Source: Saccharomycopsis fibuligera x Saccharomycopsis cf. fibuligera
Lineage: Eukaryota > Ascomycota > Saccharomycetes > Ascoideales > Saccharomycopsidaceae
Assembly: GCA_001936135.1 (NCBI GenBank)
Contig: CP012816.1
Coordinates: 3,035,501 to 3,099,500, forward strand
Reading direction: 5' to 3'
DNA: 64,000 nt
Positions within the stretch are counted from its first letter, which is position 1; each line of letters opens with the position of its first letter. Of this stretch, positions 53,970-64,000 are shown piece by piece. The position numbers and the translations under genes are program-made. A model generated the notes under the pieces. That model was not told the DNA's origin. It worked only from the letters and a program-made list of their open reading frames with translations, and did no database searches.

Positions 53970-56900
53970 GTTAATTTTTTTTTTTGACTTTTAGCTTACT
54001 AAAATTGTTGGCGATGATGAAGAAGCAAAATCTTCAGACAAAATGTCCATGAAGTCAGAGAAATGAAAGTAATTTATATATCTCCAAATGTTTTCTGTAA
54101 AAAGTACTTTTCAAAGTAATTATGGCTAGAACATTTGACTGCATATAGAAGAGTTTATTTAAACAATGTATCGCCTATTCGTAAGGTAGTTATTACCGCA
54201 TAGTCTTGCAAGGATGTGCTATGATTCTCGCTCTGCGCAGTATTGAGATAGATCTTTCATAGATTTTCCATAGACTATAATGCCCTTAAATCTGCATGAC
54301 GGATGCAACGCACAGCTTTGTAATGCACCTCTGCATGCATTTGCGGAGAAACTGGGGTCTCGGATATTCTTGCAGTTGCTTTAGACTCGCGAATCGGTGC
54401 TAGCAAATCGCACTGGTAACGCTAGTTGAGAACTTCACAATATTGCAGATTTTTTCGGCCTATTGAAACTCGATCCACAAACTTAAGAGGAATAGAGAAC
54501 TGGCTTCTTATTTTAGTAAGAACAGTGAAAAGCGAACCATCTGGATTATATCCGTATTGAGTACATTAGAATTTGGAAATGTGGTAAAAGTTTCTAATGA
54601 TATCTTCAAAGTTTGTCTTGCTTTTTTTATTTTTATTCGTCGATTCCAGATAGCAAAACATGACTTACTCAAAGCTAAAACCCCAAAATTTCCGCTGCAC
54701 GTCCCACAGGAACAATAGTTCTTCAGTGTTTGCATTATATTGAATACTGGCACTTGATTCCAAGCACAACTATAATCAGAATTTGGTATGGTCATAGGAG
54801 TCACGAATGGCCCAAAAAGCGTTCGCCTACTCCGGTTTTCGTACCATCCCGCTTATCCGTTTTTTATGCATTACTCAATTCTTTTTGCTTCTCCTTCTGA
54901 ACTCAACAAGACGATTATCTCCAAACACGGAATAATTTCGAAAAAATTTTCCTGACCCAGACGCTAAATAAAGAGAGAGAAATATTTCACGTTAGTCAGA
55001 TTACCATAATTGCGTGTCAAAAGGTGCAGCAAAGCTTTTATTCGATAAGCATAGAAGTGCTGTAAAATAGCTCTGTGTTTATTGTAATTGTTCTGCGAAC
55101 ATAAGTGGCACTTATAAAATCTGTTTCTTTTAGAGTATAACCTTCAAAATGTATGGCCATTGCAAAGTATAGTAAAGAAAATTTCTGCTCCATCTGTGGT
55201 TATGTGCTAGTAAACGCTTAACTTCCATGTGCACCCACAAATACTTCTAGTAAACTGGAACTTATAATGACGTAGTGTGGCATAGCCTATTTTGTACATT
55301 ACAATTATTTATGAGTATGTCTTTGCTGCACGATCACCATTTCATTTGTATCTGCGCTTCCCTATTTTTACCCGATTTCAACACTCATTCAATACATAAA
55401 TCCAAATCTCCCTGTCTGGATTAGAATGCTAGCATACCTGTATTTTGGGCCCTGTCGACAACACAAATCTTTATATACTTCGTATTCAATAGAAGGTGGT
55501 GAGCCTCGTAGGAGAAAACCTGCAATTGTTTCCGTATTCGCTTTATATGTTTCAAGCTCTGGAAATAAGAGTTAGCACCTGATAAGACCAAAATCGTTTT
55601 CCATACAGTATGTTGGACTTTCGTCTTTCGGTAGGGCGCATTAGAGGAGATAGTCGTGTCGTAGGATACTACTTTTGCAATCCGAACACTGATAACTCAC
55701 CAGAGTGTGTTATTTTCTGGGTGGTCGCTTGCGAGTCTGAATTTAATTTATTGTACTCCTGAAAAAATCTTTTTTTCCGCTTCCATTTGTTCCTGCTAGT
55801 GGGCCATTGCGCTTCTATGTAGAATCTACCTGAATATTTCAATTTGCTGAAGCAGTTGGATTGGTTTATTTGCGCAGTATAACTACAATGTTCCTCTCAA
55901 TCAATAGTTCAACTTGCTGCTTAAATTTCGTGTTCATTTTCTAGGCCTTCAGCGAGACAGGACAAGTGATCCATGATATTTGTAAAATTTTCTTTTTCTG
56001 TAGCTTTGTCTCGCGTCTGTTTCAAAGCTTTAACCACATGTAGTAAAGCTTTGGACCAAGCTCAAAAGCACCTGCCTTTTCATTTGACCAGCTGTGTTAA
56101 ATTTTCACTGTTCCTTTGAGTTTTTCATATTTGGCTCTATACCGAAACAAAAACGATTGCAATACATGTAGATTTATATGCGTGACAAGATAAACCGCCA
56201 GAATAAACCGCCAGAATTTGCTTTTTAGAGATTTAGCACTCTAAATTGCACTTTATGTTTCTTGAAACTGAAGAACTCTTTATTTTGGAAAAGCAAAGGC
56301 AAACGCAAAATTAAAGTTTGTCAATAGTTTTAGCAAAAATTAGTTAAAGTCTGCTAACAGTGGGAGAAAACAGTCCGAAAGAGAATCCTTGTTTAAGAAA
56401 ACAAAAATAAAAAAATAACAGTCATGCTAACAACGGAAAGTTTGGGGGTATCATAAAGCTATTTATCAATATATATCGAATTTTTTAGATTATCTAGATT
56501 ATCTAAAAGACATTATGTATACGTAACTGCGCCTGAGTTTAGGTTTGGGCTAATCCAGGTACTTATCAAGGTTATTTACGATAAGTAAAAGGCGAAAACT
56601 TTGCAATATCTTTGTGTTGCAACATTAGCTGTTTTCCATCTCTTGGATACGATATGCTGAAAGCGTTTCTACAATAGATGACTAAAATAAATATGCCAAT
56701 GAGGAAATTATTTCGCTTTTTTGAGAAACAGTTGCCGAATCGCAAATTAGAATTTGTCGTATAAGCACACGTTGAGGCCGCATTACCGAAGTTGCAGGAG
56801 AAAAAGCTAAAAAATCTTTAATGCATCCGTTATTTTCAAATTTAGGTAAAAAGAGGTTGCAGACACTGAGTATCTCCGACCATGTAATAAGTTATTGTCG

Positions 56901-57431
56901 GAGAACAACTGCTTATAAGCGATTCTAAGCAATAGTACTGTATAATCACAGAACAATGCCGCACAAAACATTAGATTTTACAAATTTGCTAATTTACTTT
57001 TTTCCCTTGTTTTTTCCCAATTTTGAAGGGTCCTATCTAAACATCTTAATGCCTTTTCCTGTCAGTTGTGACTGGTTTACCAAGTTTCGCATATATGCTC
57101 GCCGAAAAAGCTAAACTTTATACATACTTTCAAATCAAACAGCCTTCAAAATTCTCAGTCAATTTCTATTTACAATATATGTATTTCTATAACCAGGGAA
57201 GTGAAAGAGTTATTTACTGCAGAAATAAATGCCGTTAATACGCACTACCCTGCATCCTTTAGCAGTAGCACTGTCAACCTTTTAGCTTTTTCTTTAAAGC
57301 ACACCCCGAGGACAAAATTTTTTCGCTAATTGGATAGTAAGGAGCAGACCAATTGCCCCAAATTAACTGATCAAGCCGTACGCCGTGTTTTCAGAATTTT
57401 TTCTCTTTAATTTTTTTTTCTCTCTTTATTA

Positions 57432-57462
<31 letters not shown>

Positions 57463-57771
57463 TTTTTTTTTTTTAATTGCAAAGAAACATCAAGATCTGC
57501 AGGTCAATGCACAGTGTCCTTGGGAAACCGTATTTTCTAGGAGGAAGTAGGTTATGACAAGAAACCAAGAATTATGCACTTTAAGTGTTCCTATACGGGA
57601 AACAATTTAAGATAAGTGGTTTTTGTAGGTGTAATCATATATATAGTACAAATTTGCTTTAAAATGTTGTTTTCTATTTTTTATTCTTTTGTAATTTGGT
57701 TTGTCAGTCACTCTTATATGCCATATTTGAATAAAAAATCGACAGATACTGCTTAGCATATTGCTACAAAA
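53970..57771. promoter_or_regulatory. 3.8-kb divergent region, beta-glucosidase 1 / siderophore transporter
   Basis: AT-rich, without a credible frame. It holds the promoters of both flanking genes. Features: a perfect 13-bp direct repeat (56190-56202, 56203-56215), a TTAGATTATCTAGATTATCTAA near-palindrome (about 56485-56506), GATA sites (separate entry), an ATTT array plus 18 T (57425-57474), and TATATATA (57638-57645) about 127 bp before the transporter ATG. Its length is large for a yeast promoter pair. Confidence 0.5.
56560..56587. promoter_or_regulatory. Inverted GATAAG pair, candidate GATA-factor (Sfu1-like) site
   Basis: TACTTATC (56560-56567) and GATAAGTA (56580-56587) form an exact inverted repeat of 8-bp arms 12 bp apart. 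A further GATAAG sits at 57611-57616, 156 bp before the transporter ATG. Fungal siderophore genes are repressed by GATA-type iron sensors (Fep1, SreA, Candida Sfu1) through such sites. The distal pair is 1.2 kb from the gene, so its relevance is less sure. Confidence 0.45.
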
Positions 57772-59643
57772 ATGTCTAATGCTGAGAAATCACCGATTAG
57801 CCCTGGCTCATCTTTCTGCAATAATGAAAGACAAATTTCTTTGAATAAAGATAATGAAACGCCAGAAACTCTAGTCACTCGTGACGGGCCTCTTGTAAAG
57901 ACCAGAGGTGTCACAAGAATTGAAAATGTTAAAGATTTCTTAAACAAGAAATATGTTTGGACCCTTGCTGCTTCTATTTTCTTAACCGCTTGGATGTTTG
58001 CCTTGGATTCTTCAACCACTTACAACTATCAACCTTATGCAACCTCATCTTTCAATCGCCATTCTATGTTGTCCACTTTGCAAATCGCTACTTCTATCAT
58101 GACATCTATTTGCAAACCTTTTTTTTCTAAAATTGCTGATTTCACTTCTAGACCTTGGACATATTTGATTTCTTTAATTTTGTATGTTTTGGGCTTTATC
58201 ATAGTTGCCTGTTCTCCTACCATTTCAGCTTATGTTATAGGCAGTGTCTTCATTGCTTTGGGTTCTTCCGGCTTATCGTTGATGAATTCTATCCTTGTTG
58301 CTGATTTGACCCCACTTAAATGGAGAGGTTTCATGAAATCAATGTTATCGGTTCCATATCTTGTTACTACTTGGGTCTCTGGCTATATTGTTAAAAATAT
58401 TGTTGGTTCAAATTGGAGATGGGGTTATGGTATGTTTACTATCATTACCCCGGTTGCCTTAGCTCCAGCAATCGCTGTGATGTTTTGGTTAGATCACCGT
58501 GCCAATAAAGCTGGCCAGAATTTGTTTATGAATGATCCATTCTACAAAAAGAAATTAGAAATTAAAAGAACAACAGACAAATCTTGGAAGGTTTGGCTCA
58601 GTTTGGTCAAAGAAGCGATGATCGAAATTGATGCTTTTGGTTTGATACTCGTAGGTTTCGCATTTTCTTTGTTGTTGTTACCATTTTCCTTATACGGCTA
58701 TGCAGACGGTGGTTGGAAAAATCCTTCAATGATTGCCATGTTGGTTGTTGGTAGTATTTTGCTCATTGTTTATATCATTTACGAAATTTGGCTCTCACCA
58801 TTCCCCTCTTTACCGAAAAGAACATTAACCAATAGAACATTCATCAGTTGTGTTATCATCGATGTCATGTATATGCTTGGCGGTTACTTCAGAATTCTAT
58901 ACTTTTCTTCATACACAATGGTGGTCTTGAACTTGTCGACTCAGGATTGGGTCTACTTCAGCAACACATTGACCATGGGGTTATGTTTCTTTGGTGTTGT
59001 TGCTGGCGTGGTTTTTAGAATCTTTCATCGTTACAAGGTGTTCCAAGTTGCTGGCTGTTGTATCAAAATCATTGGTATGGGTTTGACCGTGAAAGCCACA
59101 AAGGACGGTGCCAGTGTTAAGATCTTGTCTGCTGCTCTTGTCTTGGAAAGTTTTGGTGATGCTTTTGCCGTTGTTGGTACAGGTGTTGCTGCTCAAGCTG
59201 CAGTGCCACATCAGGATATGGCTAGTACTATTTCAATTTTGTCTCTATATTCCAACATTGGTGCCGCTATTGGCACTGCAATTACGGCTGCTATTTGGAG
59301 TGCTCAATTACCTAATGCTCTTAATAGATATGTTCCGGATGCTAAAAAAGCTGCCAGTTTTTTTGAAAGTGTTAGTCTTATTAAGGCTGAGCCTTGGGGT
59401 TCGACAAATAGACTTGGTGCTATTAAAGCTTACAATGAGGTTTGCTACAAACTTTTTACTGCTGCTTGTGCACTTAGTAGTATCATGATTATTGGATCAC
59501 TTCTTCAGACCAACTTTTATCTTGGTGATCAACAAAACTGTGTGGAAGGTGAACAAATTGAAGATTACAAAAATAGAAAAGATGGTACACCTAAGACATG
59601 GTACGATAAAATTGCCGACTTTTACAACAAGCCGTTAAACTAA
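57772..59643 (+). CDS. Siderophore-iron transporter, ARN/SIT1 family MFS
   Basis: 623-residue plasma-membrane transporter of ferric siderophores with 14 expected membrane segments. The family signature is clear: FLTAWMFALDSSTTYNYQPYATSSF in helix 1 and its loop, KPFFSKIADFTSRPWTYL between helices 2 and 3, the long GSSGLSLMNSILVADLTPLKWRGF helix 4-5 region, and SNWRWGYGMFTIITPV. The late loop LNRYVPDAKKAASFFESV and the C-terminal cytosolic tail with TWYDKIADFYNKP also fit Arn proteins. The N-terminus carries many Ser/Thr and a possible regulatory tail of about 60 residues. AT-rich codons. TATA box and GATAAG lie upstream. It stands between two beta-glucosidase copies. The exact siderophore cannot be predicted. 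Confidence 0.93.
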   Translation: MSNAEKSPISPGSSFCNNERQISLNKDNETPETLVTRDGPLVKTRGVTRIENVKDFLNKKYVWTLAASIFLTAWMFALDSSTTYNYQPYATSSFNRHSMLSTLQIATSIMTSICKPFFSKIADFTSRPWTYLISLILYVLGFIIVACSPTISAYVIGSVFIALGSSGLSLMNSILVADLTPLKWRGFMKSMLSVPYLVTTWVSGYIVKNIVGSNWRWGYGMFTIITPVALAPAIAVMFWLDHRANKAGQNLFMNDPFYKKKLEIKRTTDKSWKVWLSLVKEAMIEIDAFGLILVGFAFSLLLLPFSLYGYADGGWKNPSMIAMLVVGSILLIVYIIYEIWLSPFPSLPKRTLTNRTFISCVIIDVMYMLGGYFRILYFSSYTMVVLNLSTQDWVYFSNTLTMGLCFFGVVAGVVFRIFHRYKVFQVAGCCIKIIGMGLTVKATKDGASVKILSAALVLESFGDAFAVVGTGVAAQAAVPHQDMASTISILSLYSNIGAAIGTAITAAIWSAQLPNALNRYVPDAKKAASFFESVSLIKAEPWGSTNRLGAIKAYNEVCYKLFTAACALSSIMIIGSLLQTNFYLGDQQNCVEGEQIEDYKNRKDGTPKTWYDKIADFYNKPLN

Positions 59644-60829
59644 ACTGGGTTAAACATATTTTTATTGTTTTATTTCCATGAAAGATAAAAATTTTTCTCT
59701 TCTTTTTTTCTTTTTGTTTTTTCTTTTTTGCTTTCAATTACTAAAATTTTGAAATATTCTAGATAAGCCACACATGTTTCTTATTAACAAAGTGTTTAAC
59801 CACTTTAGTTGGTTTATAGTAATAAACTAGAACTATTAACTAGTTAAGATCAAAAAAGTATGCATTCCTTTCTATATCGAGGTAAGGGGAAAAAAATAGA
59901 TACATTACACATCAAAAGCAAATAGAATTCTTATGTCATTGATTATGTATGGATATTATATGAGAAAGTGAAAAAAAGAAGCTTTTTTTTTTATGTTCTT
60001 ACAAAGTTTGATATGGAGCCTTTACTGTTTAACCTATTTTCTTGAAAGACGTTTCTAAAGATCATTTCATGGCTATTTCATTTGATACTAACATAAATAA
60101 TATATCAATTCACGGGACGCAGAGAAAGTCTTGCTTGTTGCAGGTAATTCTGTTGAAAGCATTTGAAACTTTTTTTGTCGCAATAGGTGACAAAACTAGG
60201 TAAAAGTTGTTGATGCCATGATGATCATTCTAGAAGAGAAAAAGAAACCAAAATATAACAATAACAAAAAGTGTTTAAGATCACTCTCAAATTGAGCACC
60301 ACATTGCAAATGAAGCAAATCCGAAGAAAGCAGAGATTAACCAGGAGATCAATTAATTTTTATTTTTTCAAAATGAGCAAAAATTTAAAGTAAATTCTCA
60401 GTTTCCCCACATCATACTGGATTTTTTATTAAGAATATTTTAATTCAAAATTGTTGGAAAGTGGGTTCACGGATTGCTACATTTCAAAAATTTAAGCAAA
60501 GTGAGATTTACATATTGCAAAGTCGTTTGGTTTAAACTGACACTTACCTTAACTTTGCTTATAATATGGGATAAGAATCAGGTCCAGTGGCTGGATTTAA
60601 GTGGGAACTTCAACACTTCAGGTTTTTAAAGAGTAAAGTAAAAAGATACTTGTCCTTTAATTCATTTCTCTGATAAGATTACGGTTAAGAGTATTACTAA
60701 ATTTTAATTTTATTGAAGATAAGGTATTTGATATTTGCTAGTTAAAAAGCCTTTTTTTTTATTTTGGTTTGCTTGAGAAGTTTTTAATTGGTTCAAAATA
60801 TTTGTTACTTTTGGTTCACTTTTATCAAT

Positions 60830-60869
60830 GTATCTAAGTATCTAAGTATCTAAGTATATAAGTATATAA
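60830..60869. repeat. Five copies of an 8-bp unit
   Basis: GTATCTAA three times then GTATATAA twice in tandem, ending ten bases before dispersed repeat copy B. Confidence 0.9.
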
Positions 60870-60878
60870 GGGGAATTG

Positions 60879-61080
60879 TAGTGTGGTTGGTGGGTGGATC
60901 AAGCGATGATGTATTAATTAAGTACAACTAACTAGAACAATAAACAATACTTTTTAAAATAGAAAACTATAACGGTGCTCTTATTTGGGACAACACAATG
61001 GGCCAAGTTCCTATGAATGTTATTCAAAGGATGACATGATTGAGAAAGAACAATGTAATAAATTTGTATGTTTATATTAC
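60879..61080. repeat. Dispersed repeat, copy B
   Basis: Partner of the repeat at 26981. The first 64 bp agree at 56 positions, including an identical TTAAGTACAACTAACTAGA-like core (one mismatch); a later block with CAACACAAT and GGCCAAG is also shared. The middle is about 50 bp shorter than in copy A. Same orientation on the plus strand. Confidence 0.6.
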
Positions 61081-61737
61081 AGGAATAATTTTTTCGTTTT
61101 CCAAATTACTTATGGATATAGAGTTTTCCCAAAGGTATGGTTTATGAAGAGCTTTTCCATAGATTATCTATATGCTCATTCAGTTGGGTAAAAAAATGTT
61201 GATATACTTTGCTGGCATAAGATTTTTTGGAAACAATTTTAGGTGCCCGTATCAACTCTTTGAATTTAGTTTGAATAGTTTTTTAATTCTGTGCTGCTCC
61301 TGCGAGTAGACAATACAATGCATTATTTTTAAAAATTGTGCACAGATGCGTATCTCTTATTTGGCATTGTGAGACTTCCTTTTGTGGTCGTGACTTGCAT
61401 AGCGCACTTCTTACCAGTATATGGACCATTACGCTGATTTGTTCATTCTACACGCTAGTTTTAACTTCGAAGAACAAACAATTGTTAGTATAATAAGTCT
61501 AACATATAGAAACTGAGTCACTACTGAAGCACTGTGTAGAATAAATGTAGGGTATTATTGGCTGTTAAACAACACCATTATTGTATGTTGACCGAATTAG
61601 TGTTAATAATATAGAAGGTTTTTGTAGAAATAGTAGAATTATGAGATAGTCCAGAACTAAGCCCAAAGCCTAAAGCTTTCTAAGAAAAAAAGGAACAAAG
61701 AAGAAAAGAAAAAGCAAATAGAGATTTCAATAGGTTT

Positions 61738-64000
61738 TCAAATGGTAAATTGAACAGATGCCCTGATATCATTAACAGCAGCGCCAATTAAGGCTTCATA
61801 TGTACCAGACTCAACAACCCAAGATTGTGTGGTGGTATCCCACACACTGAGGTCTCTTCTCAAGAGCTTGAATTCAACTGTCTTCTTCTCACCTGGAGAC
61901 AATTCGACCTTCTCGAAACCTCTTAATTGAATAGGGGTCTCAAACTTGCCATCTTCAGGGTGCTTCAAATATAATTGCGGAACAAACTTATCAGAGGAAT
62001 TGCCCAAATTTTGAACATCAACCTCAACTTTATAGGATACCTCCCACAAAGCATCATTGCCTCCCAAGCCGCCACCAGGTTGTATAGGCGTTTCTCTTTG
62101 CTTAGTGCTGTAACCGTCGGGATACTCGTAGTGTCCATCTTTCAAAGTAACATTGCTATCTAAATATGGATAAAGGTACTCATTAACCCTGCTTAAATCT
62201 TCTGGTGCAAAAGCATTACTTGGATTTTTGTTGTCATTTGCATTTTTGTAGCTGAAAACAGGTAAGTATGCAGCTGGTTCAGGCAATTGTTCTTCTGCCC
62301 CTTTTTCAGAGAGGATTCTGGCATTGCAAATTTCGTACTCATTATAGGACAAACCATAACCGAAAGCATATCTTGGCTTAATATTCTTCTCTTCAAAATA
62401 CCTATAGTCAACAAGCAAATCATTTTCAACCAAGTGGTCGTCCTCAGGTTCACCACTTGAAGGACTGTATGTTTCAATTGTAATATAATCGTCTTCATTC
62501 TTAGCGATAGTGAATGGAAGATGTCCAGATGGGTTGGTTTTACCAAAAAGAACATTGGCAATAGCAGTCCCGGATCTGTCACCTAGTGGGCCGGCCCATA
62601 CAATTGCGGTGACATTTGGATGGTCAGCAAAGCCTTCAAAGTCAATTTGACCGGTGGAAGTAACAACAACAACAGTGTTGGCACAATTTTCTGCGACGGC
62701 CTCAATCAATTTATCACCGTTGTTCCATAAGGTGAGATTTTTTCTGTCACCTTGGTTACCATCGACAGTTATATAACCCTCACCACTTGCAGCAGAGACA
62801 ACAACTATAGACAAGTGTGCGTCAGAAGCTACATTAGTAACCTGAGTTAAGTCGTACGACTCCCTAATATAATCAAATTGCATCTTGTTTTTTCTTGCAA
62901 AATAAGAAATTTCCTCAAACGGAGTGACTTGATATTTTGGAGAACCAACACTGCCAGAACCCCAACCTTGAAACAATGCACCATTTGTACAAGATTGATC
63001 ATTGCATTGATAACCTATTGGATCAGGACCCGCAGCAATCCCCGACAACAATAATCTTTTAGTTTTTTCGGAAGAAATTGGTAAGGTATTGTTTTCATTT
63101 TTCAAAAGTACGATAGATTCCTCAGCAACTTTCAAAGCTGTCTCCTCAGTAAAGTCATTTGAAGGGTCCACATGGTAGTTGACTTTGACAACCTCGGTAG
63201 TGTTGTCAGCGTAATATTTATTACCGTATTCTTTTGTTGTCCATGACGAAAAGTTTGGAAGGTGATCTTTTTTAGGGAAGCTATTGGTAGCATATAAAGC
63301 AGCTAGGATTCTGGTTGCCATATCATCTAATCTTTCTATTGGGATTGTCTCATTATAGACAGCTTTAGTCAAATTTTGGCCCCAGTAAGATTTACCCGTA
63401 TTCCATCCACCATACACTTCGCCGGGCATAGTCATATCTAAGCCGGAGATAGCACTGTAAACCCCACTCATTTGGGCACCCCAGTCCGAAACAACAAAAC
63501 CTTGGAAACCCAATTCTTCTTTGAGCAAATGGTTCATCATGTAGGAGTTCTCGCAAGCATAAGTGTTGTTAACTCTGTTATAGGAGCACATAACAGAGCC
63601 AACACCAGCCCGGACCGAATCAGCAAATGGCCACAAGTACAACTCATGCATAGCTCTGTCTGGAATATTAACACTTATAGCTTCCTTAGTAGTCTGGTTG
63701 GTGTTAGGGTTTATGTCGTCTGGCTGTCTGTACTTTTCTTGCTCATTTCCAATAAAGTGCTTAACACATGCCATGACATTATTCTCTTGAAGACCTTTGA
63801 TGGTTGCAGCAGCAGCAGTGCCTTGAAGATACGGGTCTGAACCAAAGGCTTCAAAATTTCTGCCGCCTCTAGCTTTGACACCTAGTGGACCAACCGCAGG
63901 TCCCAATGCAATATGCACACCCTTGCTGTTGAACTCATGGCCAAGAGCTTGCCCTCTTTGAAGGAACAATTCTTTGTTCCAAGTAGCCCCAGTAGCAAGA
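61738..64000 (-). CDS. Secreted GH3 beta-glucosidase, copy 2, 5' end outside the window
   Basis: The visible 754 codons correspond to residues from about 124 to the C-terminus of copy 1; the frame continues through the right edge (LATGATWNKELF in frame). All GH3 features of that part are present, with the nucleophile in VVSDWGAQ. Similarity to copy 1 is a mosaic: 61761-62172, 63098-63405 and 63737-63942 are identical in nucleotide sequence to copy 1, while 62173-63097 differs at many sites without net length change, and a 6-bp length difference lies near 63.7 kb. This patchwork points to gene conversion. Divergence is concentrated in the second domain and the loop around the KYRQP stretch, which could change substrate preference. 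Confidence 0.93.
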   Translation of the reverse strand, partial: LATGATWNKELFLQRGQALGHEFNSKGVHIALGPAVGPLGVKARGGRNFEAFGSDPYLQGTAAAATIKGLQENNVMACVKHFIGNEQEKYRQPDDINPNTNQTTKEAISVNIPDRAMHELYLWPFADSVRAGVGSVMCSYNRVNNTYACENSYMMNHLLKEELGFQGFVVSDWGAQMSGVYSAISGLDMTMPGEVYGGWNTGKSYWGQNLTKAVYNETIPIERLDDMATRILAALYATNSFPKKDHLPNFSSWTTKEYGNKYYADNTTEVVKVNYHVDPSNDFTEETALKVAEESIVLLKNENNTLPISSEKTKRLLLSGIAAGPDPIGYQCNDQSCTNGALFQGWGSGSVGSPKYQVTPFEEISYFARKNKMQFDYIRESYDLTQVTNVASDAHLSIVVVSAASGEGYITVDGNQGDRKNLTLWNNGDKLIEAVAENCANTVVVVTSTGQIDFEGFADHPNVTAIVWAGPLGDRSGTAIANVLFGKTNPSGHLPFTIAKNEDDYITIETYSPSSGEPEDDHLVENDLLVDYRYFEEKNIKPRYAFGYGLSYNEYEICNARILSEKGAEEQLPEPAAYLPVFSYKNANDNKNPSNAFAPEDLSRVNEYLYPYLDSNVTLKDGHYEYPDGYSTKQRETPIQPGGGLGGNDALWEVSYKVEVDVQNLGNSSDKFVPQLYLKHPEDGKFETPIQLRGFEKVELSPGEKKTVEFKLLRRDLSVWDTTTQSWVVESGTYEALIGAAVNDIRASVQFTI

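Larger units (their letters stand above)
59644..61737. other. 2.1-kb AT-rich spacer, siderophore transporter / beta-glucosidase 2
   Basis: Convergent spacer with no credible gene. It holds an 8-bp tandem array and dispersed repeat copy B (separate entries). A 68-codon frame at 60985-61191 lies mostly in the repeat and has no protein-like features. Confidence 0.5.

Noticed and set aside
1-64000. tRNA genes
   Set aside because: Searched both strands by eye for B-box GGTTCGANTCC-like sequences with a matching A box; only isolated partial matches (for example near 50850 on the minus strand), none folding as a tRNA.

Overview
The window is nuclear DNA of a budding yeast (Saccharomycotina), most likely a CUG-Ser clade species near Lodderomyces elongisporus or the Candida parapsilosis group. 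The clues are yeast introns with GTATGT-type donors and TACTAAC branch sites, a gene set typical of that clade (MGM101, RAD7, RAD23, AIM14, MDE1, an ARN-type siderophore transporter), and near absence of CTG codons even in GC-rich genes. The 364-codon reductase at 44488-45582 shows no CTG in the part read codon by codon. CTG should therefore be read as serine; standard-code translations will show leucine at those few sites. The species name is inference.

Layout. 1-5.3 kb (minus strand): 5' part of TFC3 with two introns, then OXP1 (5-oxoprolinase) with a hidden 12-codon first exon. 5.3-9.0 kb: a long, rather GC-rich stretch with no convincing gene but many microsatellites. 9.0-18.4 kb: a Dal5-type permease, a Rab7-like GTPase divergent from AIM14, then MRE11. 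18.4-31.8 kb: a compact housekeeping block of EKI1-type kinase, MGM101, DNA2, TAP42, a DUF89 phosphatase, LSM8 (3' intron) and MDE1. 32.3-34.7 kb: a decayed multi-pass membrane protein gene, followed by 3.3 kb without genes. 38-45.6 kb: an AAAP amino-acid permease, a secreted CFEM-type protein, an orphan GC-rich reading frame, and a zinc-independent MDR reductase whose promoter carries two abutting perfect palindromes. 45.9-49.9 kb: RAD7 and RAD23 head to head. 51.3-64 kb: two near-identical secreted GH3 beta-glucosidases in direct orientation (the second runs off the window) on either side of an ARN/SIT-type siderophore transporter.

Functional themes. Genome maintenance is strongly represented: MRE11 (break resection), DNA2 (resection and Okazaki processing), MGM101 (mtDNA recombination), and RAD7 with RAD23 (nucleotide excision repair). 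The right end is nutritional: beta-glucoside breakdown and siderophore-iron uptake, with GATA-type sites in the shared upstream region. No tRNA, rRNA, CRISPR array or intact transposon was recognised. One dispersed repeat of unknown nature occurs twice (27.0 and 60.9 kb). All identifications rest on remembered family features, not on database searches.
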